A stretch of 6,288 nucleotides of DNA from Vitreoscilla sp. (GTDB taxonomy: Bacteria; Pseudomonadota; Gammaproteobacteria; Burkholderiales; Burkholderiaceae). The notes beneath the pieces are model-generated. The model saw nothing but the letters and a program-made list of their open reading frames with translations, did no database searches and had not been told where the DNA came from. Where the stretch lies: contig JACMOG010000843.1 of the NCBI GenBank assembly GCA_014378125.1, forward strand, positions 1 through 6,288, in the 5' to 3' direction. The position numbers and the translations under genes are program-made. The number at the start of each line of letters is the position of its first letter. The stretch's first letter is position 1. Shown one piece after another: positions 1 through 6,033 of this stretch.

Positions 1-435
1 GTCGGCCGACGGCGCGCCGCCGGTGGCGACGGGGATGCGCGGCGCCGCCAGGCGGCGGCCGTCGACGTCCACCTCGGTGGGCGATACCAGGCGGGCCCCC
101 CCGCGCCCGGGCTCCACCCCGCCGTTGACCAGCATCTCGTCGTAGATGTTCTCGAGACGGTCGATCTCGCGCTTCTTGGCGTCGGCCCAGCGCGCCATCT
201 CGAAGCGCGCCGTCACGTCCGTCCAGCCGAAGCCCTCGGCATCCTTGAACTGGTGCGCGAAGTTGGCGGCGTACATCATCAGCTTCTTGGGCACGCAGCC
301 GCGGATCACGCAGGTGCCGCCGAACCGGTCGGCCTCCACGATGGCCACCTTGGCGCCGTGCACCGCCGCGCGCCGCGAGCCCGCCACGCCGCCGGAGCCG
401 CCGCCGATCACGATCAGGTCGTGGGTCATGTCCAT
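1..435 (-). CDS. gor: Glutathione-disulfide reductase, N-terminal part (cut by window edge)
   Basis: This is a class I flavoprotein disulfide reductase that would reduce oxidised glutathione with NADPH in the cytoplasm. The 145 visible residues begin MDMTHDLIVIGGGSGG. The FAD-binding Rossmann motif GGGSGG is at residues 11-16, followed by the redox-active segment GGTCVIRGCVPKK with the disulfide pair Cys42 and Cys47. That segment is typical of glutathione reductases rather than of lipoamide or mercuric reductases. The ATGG motif closing the first FAD segment is at residues 137-140. The NADPH domain and the C-terminal His-Glu dimer interface lie outside the window. I chose the ATG at 435 because GGAGAG sits just upstream; an ATG two codons later (429) is also possible. 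The frame is open throughout, including across a seven-G run near residue 112. The gene diverges from the small secreted-protein gene across 215 bp in which I see no clear promoter. Confidence 0.9.
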   Translation of the reverse strand, partial: MDMTHDLIVIGGGSGGVAGSRRAAVHGAKVAIVEADRFGGTCVIRGCVPKKLMMYAANFAHQFKDAEGFGWTDVTARFEMARWADAKKREIDRLENIYDEMLVNGGVEPGRGGARLVSPTEVDVDGRRLAAPRIPVATGGAPSAD

Positions 436-650
436 GAAGAGCTCTCCGCGCCGGGCGCCATTGATCGGGATGCCGATGCTCGCAGAGTTTTGGAGTCCGC
501 GCGACCGCGGGGTCTAGCTCGACGGCAAGAGCTTGCTCGTTACGCCCGCAGCGTTTTCTTACACGGCGCGGCATCCTGCTTGCCGCAGTTTTCTTGCCAA
601 AAGGCTCGGCTCATGCCGATCCGCCATTCCCCTCAAACCTGGAGATTCCC

Positions 651-920
651 ATGATCAGCTATCAAAAGAAGTTGTCCGCCGTTGCCGTCGCCGCCGCTCT
701 GCTGGCTGGCATCGGCGCCGCGGTGGCGCAGTCCACCGACTCCTCGTCCGCCACGGCCAACTCGACGACGACCACCCAGGCGATGCCTGCGGACACCGGC
801 GTCGTCGTTCCGGCCGCCGATCCGAACACGACGCTCAACAGCACCGCCCCGACGGATTCGACCTCGACCCCCAGCACAGACACGTCGGCCGCTCCCGCTC
901 CGCGCGCCGACCGCAACTGA
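651..920 (+). CDS. Small secreted Ser/Thr/Ala/Pro-rich hypothetical protein
   Basis: The predicted protein has 89 residues. It starts with a classical Sec signal peptide: a basic n-region (MISYQKK), a hydrophobic Ala/Leu/Val core, and a cleavage site after AVA at about residues 24-26. The mature part of about 63 residues is low-complexity, dominated by Ser, Thr, Ala, Pro and Asp, with no Cys and no aromatic residues, and ends in a charged RADRN tail. It should be exported to the periplasm or beyond and is probably disordered. I recognise no domain and assign no function. The ATG at 651 is preferred because GGAG lies 7 bases upstream (640-643) and the signal peptide begins exactly there; an in-frame TTG at 594 would place a hydrophilic stretch ahead of the signal. 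The gene stands alone and converges on the DTW-domain gene, with a strong hairpin between them. Confidence 0.75.
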   Translation: MISYQKKLSAVAVAAALLAGIGAAVAQSTDSSSATANSTTTTQAMPADTGVVVPAADPNTTLNSTAPTDSTSTPSTDTSAAPAPRADRN

Positions 921-958
921 GCGCCGCAACCAGCCCGCAACTGAGGGCCGCTACCGAG
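911..958 (+). repeat. 24-bp imperfect tandem duplication across a stop codon
   Basis: Positions 911-934 and 935-958 match at 19 of 24 bases. The first 11 bases (CCGCAACTGAG) are identical. The first copy contains the last codons and TGA stop of the small secreted-protein gene; the second copy lies in the 3' untranslated region. It looks like a small slippage duplication, and no function is implied. Confidence 0.5.
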
Positions 959-1009
959 TGACCCGGGCTGCCTGCACGCTCGAAAGAGCGGGCCTTCGGA
1001 GCGCGGCCC

Positions 1010-1044
1010 GATCGCCGCCATGTCCCTCCGGCATGGCGGCGATC
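1010..1044. terminator. Strong hairpin between convergent genes, probable shared terminator
   Basis: A perfect 13-bp inverted repeat, GATCGCCGCCATG (1010-1022) and its complement (1032-1044), encloses a 9-base loop that can close further by a T-G and a C-G pair. On the plus strand it is followed by the modestly T-rich TTCATTT, so it best suits the small secreted-protein gene that ends 90 bp upstream. On the minus strand no T-run follows. It lies 1 bp beyond the stop codon of the DTW-domain gene and may also block or stabilise that transcript. Confidence 0.6.
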
Positions 1045-1045
1045 T

Positions 1046-1642
1046 TCATTTCGAGCGCGCGACGCGATCCGCCACGAAGCGGTCGAAGGCCTCCAGCATC
1101 GGCGCGTAGCGGGACGGTGCGCGCTCGATGTGCGCCAGCGCGGCGCACGCTGCCTCCAGCGTGCTCAACTGCCCCGGACGCGGCGCCTTGCGCAGCACCC
1201 CATAGCGGGCCGGTGCCGACGCCAGGATCGACTGTCTCGGCAAGGACTGCAGCAAAGGGTTCGCATGCAGCATCCGCAAGGTCTTGCGCCACGTGCCGTC
1301 CAGCACCACCAGGCGATCCGTTCGAGCGGACGACACCGGCGCCGTGGTACCCGTCACCGTATCTGCAGGGTAAAGCAGAATGGCGCCCGATACATCACGG
1401 CCGAGCAACGAAACGAGTTCGTCGGGCTCGAACACCTCGCCCACGACGACCCGGCAGCGCGCCAGCCCCAGGCGCAACAGTCGCGCGCTGTTCTTGGCCT
1501 CGCGCGCCTCGTCGGGATGCTGCAGCACCAGCACCTCCACCTCGTTGCGAACGGCCGTGACGAGCGCGCACAGGCAGGTGCGCGCAGGCAGATCGCAGGC
1601 GGCACAGCGCGGACGCCGCGGGAGAACGAAAGTGTCGGACAT
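1046..1642 (-). CDS. DTW-domain tRNA-uridine aminocarboxypropyltransferase (TapT/YfiP family)
   Basis: The 198-residue protein belongs to the DTW family (COG3148). Characterised members such as E. coli TapT transfer the 3-amino-3-carboxypropyl group of S-adenosylmethionine to uridine in tRNA, making acp3U at position 47. A Cys cluster at Cys13, Cys16, Cys23 and Cys25 resembles the family's zinc knuckle. The conserved QHPDEAREAKNSARLL segment is at residues 41-56. The signature DGTW at 115-118 is followed by RKT. A YGVLRKAPRPGQLSTLEA segment (147-164) matches the family's C-terminal SAM-pocket region. Length is normal for a compact member. The ATG at 1642 places the Cys cluster right at the N-terminus as expected; no clear Shine-Dalgarno sequence precedes it. 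The gene is divergent from the 1704 gene across 61 bp. Orthology to tapT specifically, rather than a sister DTW enzyme, is not proven here. Confidence 0.85.
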   Translation of the reverse strand: MSDTFVLPRRPRCAACDLPARTCLCALVTAVRNEVEVLVLQHPDEAREAKNSARLLRLGLARCRVVVGEVFEPDELVSLLGRDVSGAILLYPADTVTGTTAPVSSARTDRLVVLDGTWRKTLRMLHANPLLQSLPRQSILASAPARYGVLRKAPRPGQLSTLEAACAALAHIERAPSRYAPMLEAFDRFVADRVARSK

Positions 1643-1703
1643 GGAACGCGCGGGCCCGGGCCTTGCCGAGTTGGAACGAACCGCACACCTTACAGGAGTT
1701 CCC

Positions 1704-2213
1704 ATGTACGACACCCACGACCAGACCGCCCAAGGCCAGGACAAGCTTACCGAGTTGATCAAGGACATCAAGTTCGGCATGTTCACGACGCACAAGGTCG
1801 CCGGCCACCTGCACTCGCGCCCGATGACGACGCAGAACAAGAAGATCGACGACGACGCGCTGTGGTTCTTCATGTCGCGCTCGGGTGACCCCGTGTCCGA
1901 GTTCAAGGGCGACGACCAGGTCAACGTGTCCTACGCAAATCCGAGTTCGGACACCTACGTCTCGGTCACTGGCGTCGCCACGGTGGTGGAGGACCAGGCG
2001 AAGAAGCAGGCGCTGTGGAACAAGGCCGCCGAGGCCTGGTTCAAGGGCGGCATCAACGATCCCGACCTCGCGCTGGTGCGCGTCAGCATCGAGCATGCCG
2101 ACTACTGGGACGTGAAGGAAAGCAAGCTCGTCCAGCTGTACAAGATGGCCGAAGCGGCCGTCAGCGGCACGCCGCCGAAGATGGGCGAGCACGGGCACAT
2201 CCGGCCGCATTGA
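1704..2213 (+). CDS. Pyridoxamine 5'-phosphate oxidase-like FMN-binding split-barrel protein (general stress protein 26 type)
   Basis: The 169-residue soluble protein belongs to the general stress protein 26 branch (COG3871) of the flavin split-barrel superfamily. Members bind FMN or related cofactors, and most lack a defined substrate. Support comes from the early strand KFGMFTTH followed by GHLHSRPM (residues 34-41), the phosphate-contacting region; the LWFFMSRSGDPVSEF strand (53-67); the VNVSYANP strand (73-80); the VSVTGVATVVED strand (87-98); and the C-terminal AWFKGG..DPDLALVRV..EHADYWD block (111-136), highly characteristic of this family. The ATG at 1704 is preceded by CAGGAG with good spacing. 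Length is complete. The stop codon is 16 bp from the stop of the convergent SDR gene. A role in oxidative or general stress is inferred from family naming only. Confidence 0.85.
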   Translation: MYDTHDQTAQGQDKLTELIKDIKFGMFTTHKVAGHLHSRPMTTQNKKIDDDALWFFMSRSGDPVSEFKGDDQVNVSYANPSSDTYVSVTGVATVVEDQAKKQALWNKAAEAWFKGGINDPDLALVRVSIEHADYWDVKESKLVQLYKMAEAAVSGTPPKMGEHGHIRPH

Positions 2214-2232
2214 GCGACCTCGCAGTTGCTCA
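2211..2232. repeat. Hairpin pairing the two convergent stop codons
   Basis: TGAGCGAC (2211-2218) pairs with GTTGCTCA (2225-2232), giving an 8-bp stem with one G-T wobble and a 6-base loop. The outer three pairs are the TGA of the split-barrel gene and the complement of the TGA of the SDR gene. No T-run follows on either strand, so this is at best a weak bidirectional terminator. Confidence 0.35.
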
Positions 2233-2997
2233 GATGAACATCCCGCCCGACACCTCGATGCGCTGCGCATTGATCCATCGGTTCTGATCGACGAGCAGCG
2301 ACGCCACGGCGCCGCCGATATCGTCGGGCTCGCCCGCGCGACCCAGCGCGGTCTGCGATGCAACGAAGGCATTGAGCTGCGCGTTGTCGCGCACGCGGCC
2401 GCCTCCGAAGTCGGTGGCGATCGCGCCCGGGGCGATCGTGTTGACGGAGATGCCGCGCGCGCCCAGCTCCTTGGCCATGTAGCGCGTCAACACCTCGACG
2501 CCGCCCTTCATCGCGGCGTACGCGGCGTAGCCGGGCAGCGTGAAGCGGGACAGGCCGCTGGACGTGTTGAGGATGCGGCCGTTGTCCCTGATCAGCGGCA
2601 GCAACTTCTGCGTGATGAAGAACGTGCCCTTCAGGTGCACGTTGAACAACAGGTCGAACTGCTCCTCGGTCGTCTCGGCCACGCTGGCGTGGTCGATGCC
2701 CATGCCGGCGTTGTTCACCAGGAAGTCGAAGTCGGCGCGCTGCCACGTGGCGGACAGCGCGGCCCTCACGCGCTCGGCGAACGCCGCGAAGCTCTTGCTG
2801 TCGCCGGCGTCCAGTTGCAGCGCCACGGCCTTGCGGCCCAGCGCCTGCAACTGGCCGACCACGGCGTGCGCCTCGACCTCGTTGCTCTTGTACGTGAGGA
2901 TCACGTCGACGCCTCGTTCGGCCAGCTTCAGCACGGCGCTGCGGCCGAGGCCGCGGCTGCCGCCGGTGACGAGGGCGATGGAAGGGGAGAGGGTCAT
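2230..2997 (-). CDS. Short-chain dehydrogenase/reductase (SDR family oxidoreductase)
   Basis: The 255-residue protein is a classical SDR, a cytoplasmic NAD(P)-dependent oxidoreductase of unknown substrate. The nucleotide-binding motif TGGSRGLG is at 11-18, with the structural NNAG at 95-98. The catalytic tetrad is Asn119, Ser147 (within NTSSG), Tyr160 and Lys164 (YAAMK). The PG motif is at 190-191, and the C-terminus ends in the usual VSGGMFI. After the second beta strand comes TYKSN rather than an acidic residue, which fits NADPH preference (inference). Length is full for the family. The ATG at 2997 is preceded by GGAG at proper spacing (3004-3007). The gene diverges from the LysR regulator at 3107 across 109 bp, the standard arrangement for a LysR-controlled target, so control by that regulator is likely. 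Antisense reading frames across it are shadows. Confidence 0.92.
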   Translation of the reverse strand: MTLSPSIALVTGGSRGLGRSAVLKLAERGVDVILTYKSNEVEAHAVVGQLQALGRKAVALQLDAGDSKSFAAFAERVRAALSATWQRADFDFLVNNAGMGIDHASVAETTEEQFDLLFNVHLKGTFFITQKLLPLIRDNGRILNTSSGLSRFTLPGYAAYAAMKGGVEVLTRYMAKELGARGISVNTIAPGAIATDFGGGRVRDNAQLNAFVASQTALGRAGEPDDIGGAVASLLVDQNRWINAQRIEVSGGMFI

Positions 2998-3079
2998 GTC
3001 GGGCTCCGGGTTGGGTGATTCGATGGCACGACTTTAAGAATTCCCGCCCGCGCGATAAAGTCCTCATCCAACGCCACTC

Positions 3080-3098
3080 TGTTCTCTGAAACAGAACA
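3080..3098. promoter_or_regulatory. Candidate LysR operator (perfect inverted repeat)
   Basis: TGTTCT (3080-3085) and AGAACA (3093-3098) form a perfect 6-bp inverted repeat around the 7-base spacer CTGAAAC. The repeat contains a T-N11-A pair (3083/3095), as expected of LysR-type operators. It is the only clear dyad in the gap. Its centre lies about 18 bp before the LysR start codon and about 92 bp before the SDR start. That placement suits autorepression of the regulator plus control of the divergent SDR gene. Assignment is by position and symmetry only. Confidence 0.5.
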
Positions 3099-3106
3099 AT
3101 CAATCC

Positions 3107-4015
3107 ATGGATCTGCACGAACTGCGCATCTTCGCCACCGTGGCCGAGCTCGCCAGCTTCAGCCGGGCGGCGGAGCAACTGGGTCTGGCCAAGGGCCGCG
3201 TCTCCACGTCGGTGCAGCGGCTGGAGGCGCAGGTGGGCACGCGGCTGCTCCAGCGCACCACGCGCAGCGTGCGCGTGACGCCCGACGGCGAGCGATTCCT
3301 GGAGCGCTGCAAGGAGCTGCTGACCGAGGCCGAGCAGTTGCAGGCCATGTTCCAGCCGGCGTCCACGGGCCTCACCGGCCGGCTGCGCATCGACCTGCCC
3401 AACCGCCTGGCGCGCGACCTGGTGATCCCGCGACTGCCCGAGTTCCTGGCGGCGCATCCGCTGCTGGAGATCGGCATCAGCACCACCGATCGCCGCGTCG
3501 ACCTGGTGCACGAGGGCTTCGACTGCGTGCTGCGCGTGGGCGAGCTGGTGGACTCCGACCTGGTGGCGCTGCCGTTGGGCGTGCTGCGCATGCGCAACGT
3601 GGCGAGCCCGGCCTACCTGCGCGCGCACGGCACGCCGCGCACGCTGGCCGATCTGGCGCGGCACCGTGTCGTGCACTACATGCCGTCGCTCAACGCGCAG
3701 GGCGCCGCGTGGGAGTACGTCGATGCCGATGGCCGGCGCCAGGCGATCCCGATGCGCGCGCAGGTCACCGTCAACGGCACCGACGCCTACCAGGCCGCCG
3801 CGCTCGCCGGCCTCGGCCTGATCCAGTCGCCGGCTTTCGGCACGGAGGCGCTGGTGGTGTCGGGCCAGCTGGTGGAGGTGCTGCCGGCGTTCGTCGCGCC
3901 GCCGATGCCCGTGTCGCTGATGCTGCCGCACCGGCGCCAGCTCGCACCGCGGGTCCAGGCGGTGATGGCGTGGCTCACGCAGCTGATCTCGCCGGCGCTG
4001 TCGCCGGCCACCTGA
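3107..4015 (+). CDS. LysR-family transcriptional regulator
   Basis: The 302-residue protein has the full LysR layout. An N-terminal winged helix-turn-helix spans about residues 1-60 (MDLHELRIFATVAELASFSR, then the recognition-helix region KGRVSTSVQRLEAQVGTRLLQRTTRSVRVTPDG split over 29-61). A linker helix follows at about 62-90, then a periplasmic-binding-protein-like effector domain from LTGRLRIDLP (89-98) to the C-terminus. The LTGRLRI start and the GLGLIQSPAF segment (235-244) resemble the CrgA-like branch, which often controls a neighbouring oxidoreductase. The effector is unknown. No good Shine-Dalgarno sequence precedes the ATG, but the start matches the family N-terminus exactly. The gene is divergent from the SDR gene, its most likely target, with a candidate operator between them. 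Confidence 0.92.
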   Translation: MDLHELRIFATVAELASFSRAAEQLGLAKGRVSTSVQRLEAQVGTRLLQRTTRSVRVTPDGERFLERCKELLTEAEQLQAMFQPASTGLTGRLRIDLPNRLARDLVIPRLPEFLAAHPLLEIGISTTDRRVDLVHEGFDCVLRVGELVDSDLVALPLGVLRMRNVASPAYLRAHGTPRTLADLARHRVVHYMPSLNAQGAAWEYVDADGRRQAIPMRAQVTVNGTDAYQAAALAGLGLIQSPAFGTEALVVSGQLVEVLPAFVAPPMPVSLMLPHRRQLAPRVQAVMAWLTQLISPALSPAT

Positions 4016-4100
4016 GCCCGCTTCGTCGCGTGCGGATGCAGTGCAGGGCGCGCGCGGCGCAGCCCGTCGCAAGGCGGTGGATGGCCGGGGAGGGCGTTCC

Positions 4101-4106
4101 TAGAAT
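4101..4106 (+). promoter_or_regulatory. Probable -10 box for the head-GIN gene
   Basis: TAGAAT matches the sigma-70 -10 consensus at 5 of 6 bases and lies 36 bp before the ATG at 4143, leaving a short leader. The matching -35 (TGGATG, 4078-4083, 17-bp spacer) is poor. A 10-bp palindrome GAATCGATTC (4103-4112) overlaps the box, and ATCGAT recurs at 4114-4119, so a repressor site is possible. Confidence 0.4.
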
Positions 4107-4142
4107 CGATTCCATCGATCACGAACCGACCCGAGGATCCCC

Positions 4143-4781
4143 ATGCGAACCGCCCTGACTCTCACGCTCGCCATCGCCGCGGCGCTGGCCACGGCGCACG
4201 CGCACGCCGCCGAAGAAACGCGCAGCCTGGCGCCGTTCAGCTCGGTGTCGAGCTCGGGCACGGCCAACGTGCGCATCGAGGTGGGCAAGGCCCAGTCGAT
4301 CACCGTCAGCGGAGACGACGCGCTCGTGCGCGAGGTGCTCACCGAGGTGGTGGGCACCCAGCTGAAGATCCGCACGCGTCGCGGCAGCATCGAGCTGGGC
4401 GGCCACGACCAGGGGGTCCGGGTAACGATCACGCTGCCACGCCTCACCGCCTTCGAGATGGGCGGCGCCGGCGAGAGCGTCATCACGCACATGAGCGGCG
4501 ACTCGCTCGACGTGACCTTCGGCGGCGCCGGCAGCCTCACCGCGGACGGCAGCGTCCACGCCCTGCGCCTCAACGTGGGCGGCGTCGGCGCCATCGACAC
4601 CCGCAACCTGCATGCCGACACGGTCGACGCGAGCGTCGGCGGCGTGGGCTCCGTCGACGTGTGGGCCGGCACGAGCCTGGCCGCCAGCGTCGGCGGCGTG
4701 GGCTCGCTCACGTACTACGGGAATCCCAGGACCGTGCACACGAGCGGGGGTGGCCTGGGCAGCATCTCGCGTGCGAAATAG
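4143..4781 (+). CDS. Exported head-GIN (DUF2807) domain protein
   Basis: The 212-residue protein has a Sec signal peptide (MRTALTLTLAIAAALATAHA), probably cleaved after Ala22, followed by a single head-GIN/DUF2807 domain. This fold is a putative auto-transporter-adhesin-like beta structure found in periplasmic or surface proteins; no enzymatic role is established. The LAPFSSVSSSGTANVRIEVG segment (29-48) and the SITVSGDDALVREVLTEV segment (52-69) are the usual entry of the domain. After that come GG[AVL]G motifs at 107, 127, 146, 166, 184 and 203, spaced 18-20 residues, which look like successive rungs of a beta helix. There are no Cys residues and no C-terminal sorting signal. The ATG at 4143 follows GAGGA at good spacing. 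The gene appears monocistronic. Two copies of a 20-bp sequence (4632-4651 and 4686-4705), 54 bp apart, encode two of the rungs. Confidence 0.85.
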   Translation: MRTALTLTLAIAAALATAHAHAAEETRSLAPFSSVSSSGTANVRIEVGKAQSITVSGDDALVREVLTEVVGTQLKIRTRRGSIELGGHDQGVRVTITLPRLTAFEMGGAGESVITHMSGDSLDVTFGGAGSLTADGSVHALRLNVGGVGAIDTRNLHADTVDASVGGVGSVDVWAGTSLAASVGGVGSLTYYGNPRTVHTSGGGLGSISRAK

Positions 4782-4816
4782 AACGACATAGGTTCATCGC
4801 CGATCTGCGGGGGGAG

Positions 4817-4883
4817 CCGCCGCTTTCGCGGTGAACGGTGAGCGTTGAGCGGCGAAACGTTCACCGCTCACCGCAAATCGGCG
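4817..4883. repeat. Imperfect palindromic (REP-like) intergenic element
   Basis: GCGGTGAACGGTGAGCG (4828-4844) and its near complement (4858-4874) form a 17-bp stem with two imperfect pairs and a 13-base loop. The symmetry continues outward imperfectly (CGCCGCTTT on the left against AAATCGGCG on the right). The arms are built from repeated CGGTGA/TCACCG units. An alternative internal stem, TGAGCGG (4846-4852) with CCGCTCA (4864-4870), is also possible. No T-run follows the stem on the plus strand. It resembles a dispersed intergenic palindrome, but only one copy is in the window. Confidence 0.5.
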
Positions 4884-4893
4884 AAGAGCCACG

Positions 4894-4922
4894 AAAAAGG
4901 GCTCCCCCTTGCGGAGGAACCC
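4894..4922 (-). terminator. Intrinsic terminator of the truncated minus-strand gene
   Basis: Read on the minus strand, GGGTTCCTCC (4922-4913), the tetraloop GCAA and GGGGGAGCCC (4908-4899) form an uninterrupted 10-bp stem with two G-U pairs, followed by TTTTT (4898-4894). The GNRA-type loop and immediate T-run are textbook. It begins 20 bp past the TGA at 4943-4945 and so marks the end of a real minus-strand transcription unit, of which only the tail remains. Confidence 0.8.
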
Positions 4923-4942
4923 CTGCGTGCAACGCCTGGAGA

Positions 4943-5020
4943 TCAGTTCGTCTTCGTGTACACGTTGACGCGGTACTGGTCGAAGGTCTGGCCCGCGTCG
5001 TTCACGCCGGTCACCGGCAA
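4943..5020 (-). pseudogene. C-terminal tail of a deleted minus-strand gene, product unknown
   Basis: On the minus strand the sequence reads about 24 natural-looking codons ending ...[19 protein letters not shown] and a TGA at 4945-4943, all with G or C in the third position. Past about 5018 the frame turns to poor codons (TTG, AGA), and plus-strand receptor homology begins. An intrinsic terminator lies 20 bp after the stop, which supports a genuine gene end. I do not recognise the protein family from this fragment. The rest of the gene, including its start and promoter, is missing. The simplest reading is one deletion that removed its 5' part together with the 5' half of the divergent TonB-dependent receptor. 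The opposite-strand reading of the same bases is Trp-rich and lacks family resemblance. Confidence 0.55.
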
Positions 5021-6029
5021 TCTCACGCACAGCCACGTGCTGCCGGAGAACGATGCCATCACCCTGAGCGTCTACAACGCCACGCTGAAGGGCCGCGAGG
5101 CCGACTGGGACATCGTGTCGTCGACCATGTACCAGAAGCTGGCCGCCGAGACCAACGTCGACCTCACGCCGACGTACGGTGCCGCGCTGCCCATTCCCGG
5201 CATCGAGCTGCCCGAACGGCAGACGATCTCCACCAAGCGCTTCTCGCAGGAACTGCGCGCCCGCACGAGCGCGTTCGACGACAAGCTGGAATACGAAGCG
5301 GGGCTGTTCTACACCCACGAGGACAGCACCAATACGTTGCCGCCCCTGCTGCCGCTGATCGACGGCGTGCCGTTCCCGGGCCTGGGCGGCCCGCTGTTCA
5401 ACGCGATGCTGGGCACCAAGTTCGACGAGTACTCGGTCTTCGGCAACGCCACCTGGTCGGTGACGCCCACCTTCGACCTGCTGGGCGGCCTGCGCTGCGC
5501 GAGCTCCACGCAGAAGTACCACCAGGACTACCAGACCTCGATCTTCGTGCAGGTGCCCGCGCTGATCGACCAGCAGGCCGACAGCGACAAGACCAGCTTC
5601 CTGCTCAGCGCGAAGTGGAAGCCGTCCGCCGACACGGCGATGTACGGCGCCACCTACAACTACCTCACCAATGGCGGCAAGGCGCGCTCCACCGGCGCGC
5701 TGGGGGCCGACTACCGCTTCGCGCTGGACGGCCATGCGGCGTGGGTCGGCGGCTCGTACAACTACATCGGCAAGCGCATCTCCAACTTCACGGACAGCAG
5801 CCTCCAGGGCAACAAGTTCCCGCTGGACGTGCCTTCGTACACCACGTTCGACCTGAACGCAGGCGTCGAGATCGCCAAGGTCAAGCTGTCGGTCTACGGC
5901 AAGAACCTGGGCAACTCGCGCGGCATCAACTTCATCAACAACACCGGGCCCGCGGTCGCAGGCAGCACGTTCAACGCCGGCATCATCCAGCCGCGCACGA
6001 TCGGCGCCGACCTCAGCTACGCGTTCTGA
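5013..6029 (+). pseudogene. TonB-dependent receptor, 5'-truncated and internally deleted barrel remnant
   Basis: About 340 codons encode the C-terminal half of an outer-membrane TonB-dependent receptor beta barrel. Recognisable strands include VSSTMYQK (about 5115), [29 protein letters not shown] broken over 5238-5324, [21 protein letters not shown] (about 5430-5492), and the end [12 protein letters not shown]...[14 protein letters not shown], with the C-terminal Phe required for barrel insertion. Intact receptors have about 700-850 residues with signal peptide, TonB box and plug; all of these are absent. From family knowledge, long segments are missing between MYGATYNYL and NGGKARS (near 5664-5672), and again between GGKARS and GALGADYRF (near 5688-5697). 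No internal stop codon is present. An in-frame ATG at 4845 exists but lies inside the palindrome, and the frame then crosses the terminator and the minus-strand tail, so it is not a credible start. Translation into a functional receptor is unlikely. Confidence 0.7.
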
Positions 6030-6033
6030 CGCC

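Noticed and set aside
497..510. CCGCG-CGAC-CGCGG inverted repeat in the gap between gor and the small secreted-protein gene
   Set aside because: A 5-bp GC-only stem is expected by chance in this composition; there is no T-run and no recognisable operator pattern.
548..595. Near-repeated GCAG(CG)TTTTCTT segments as an array or operator pair
   Set aside because: Only two short unequal copies; not enough to call a repeat array or regulatory pair.
594..650. TTG start 57 bases upstream of the small secreted-protein gene
   Set aside because: There is no Shine-Dalgarno sequence, and it would bury the signal peptide; the ATG at 651 has GGAG at good spacing.
1643..1703. Two TGGAACG motifs 30 bp apart as stress sigma-factor -35 elements
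   Set aside because: No matching -10 element at proper spacing on either strand; likely chance in a short divergent gap.
1643..1924. Upstream extension of the DTW-domain gene to an ATG at 1924
   Set aside because: It would run antisense through the split-barrel gene and its ribosome-binding site; the family N-terminal Cys cluster begins just after the ATG at 1642.
2102..4072. 656-codon minus-strand open frame spanning the SDR, the intergenic gap and LysR
   Set aside because: It overlaps three well-supported genes in wrong frames and has the Arg/Gln/Ala/His-rich make-up of a shadow.
4845..5012. N-terminal extension of the receptor frame starting at ATG 4845
   Set aside because: It starts inside a palindrome, crosses an opposite-strand terminator and the antisense of a real coding tail, has no signal peptide, and is hydrophilic then Trp-rich without family resemblance.
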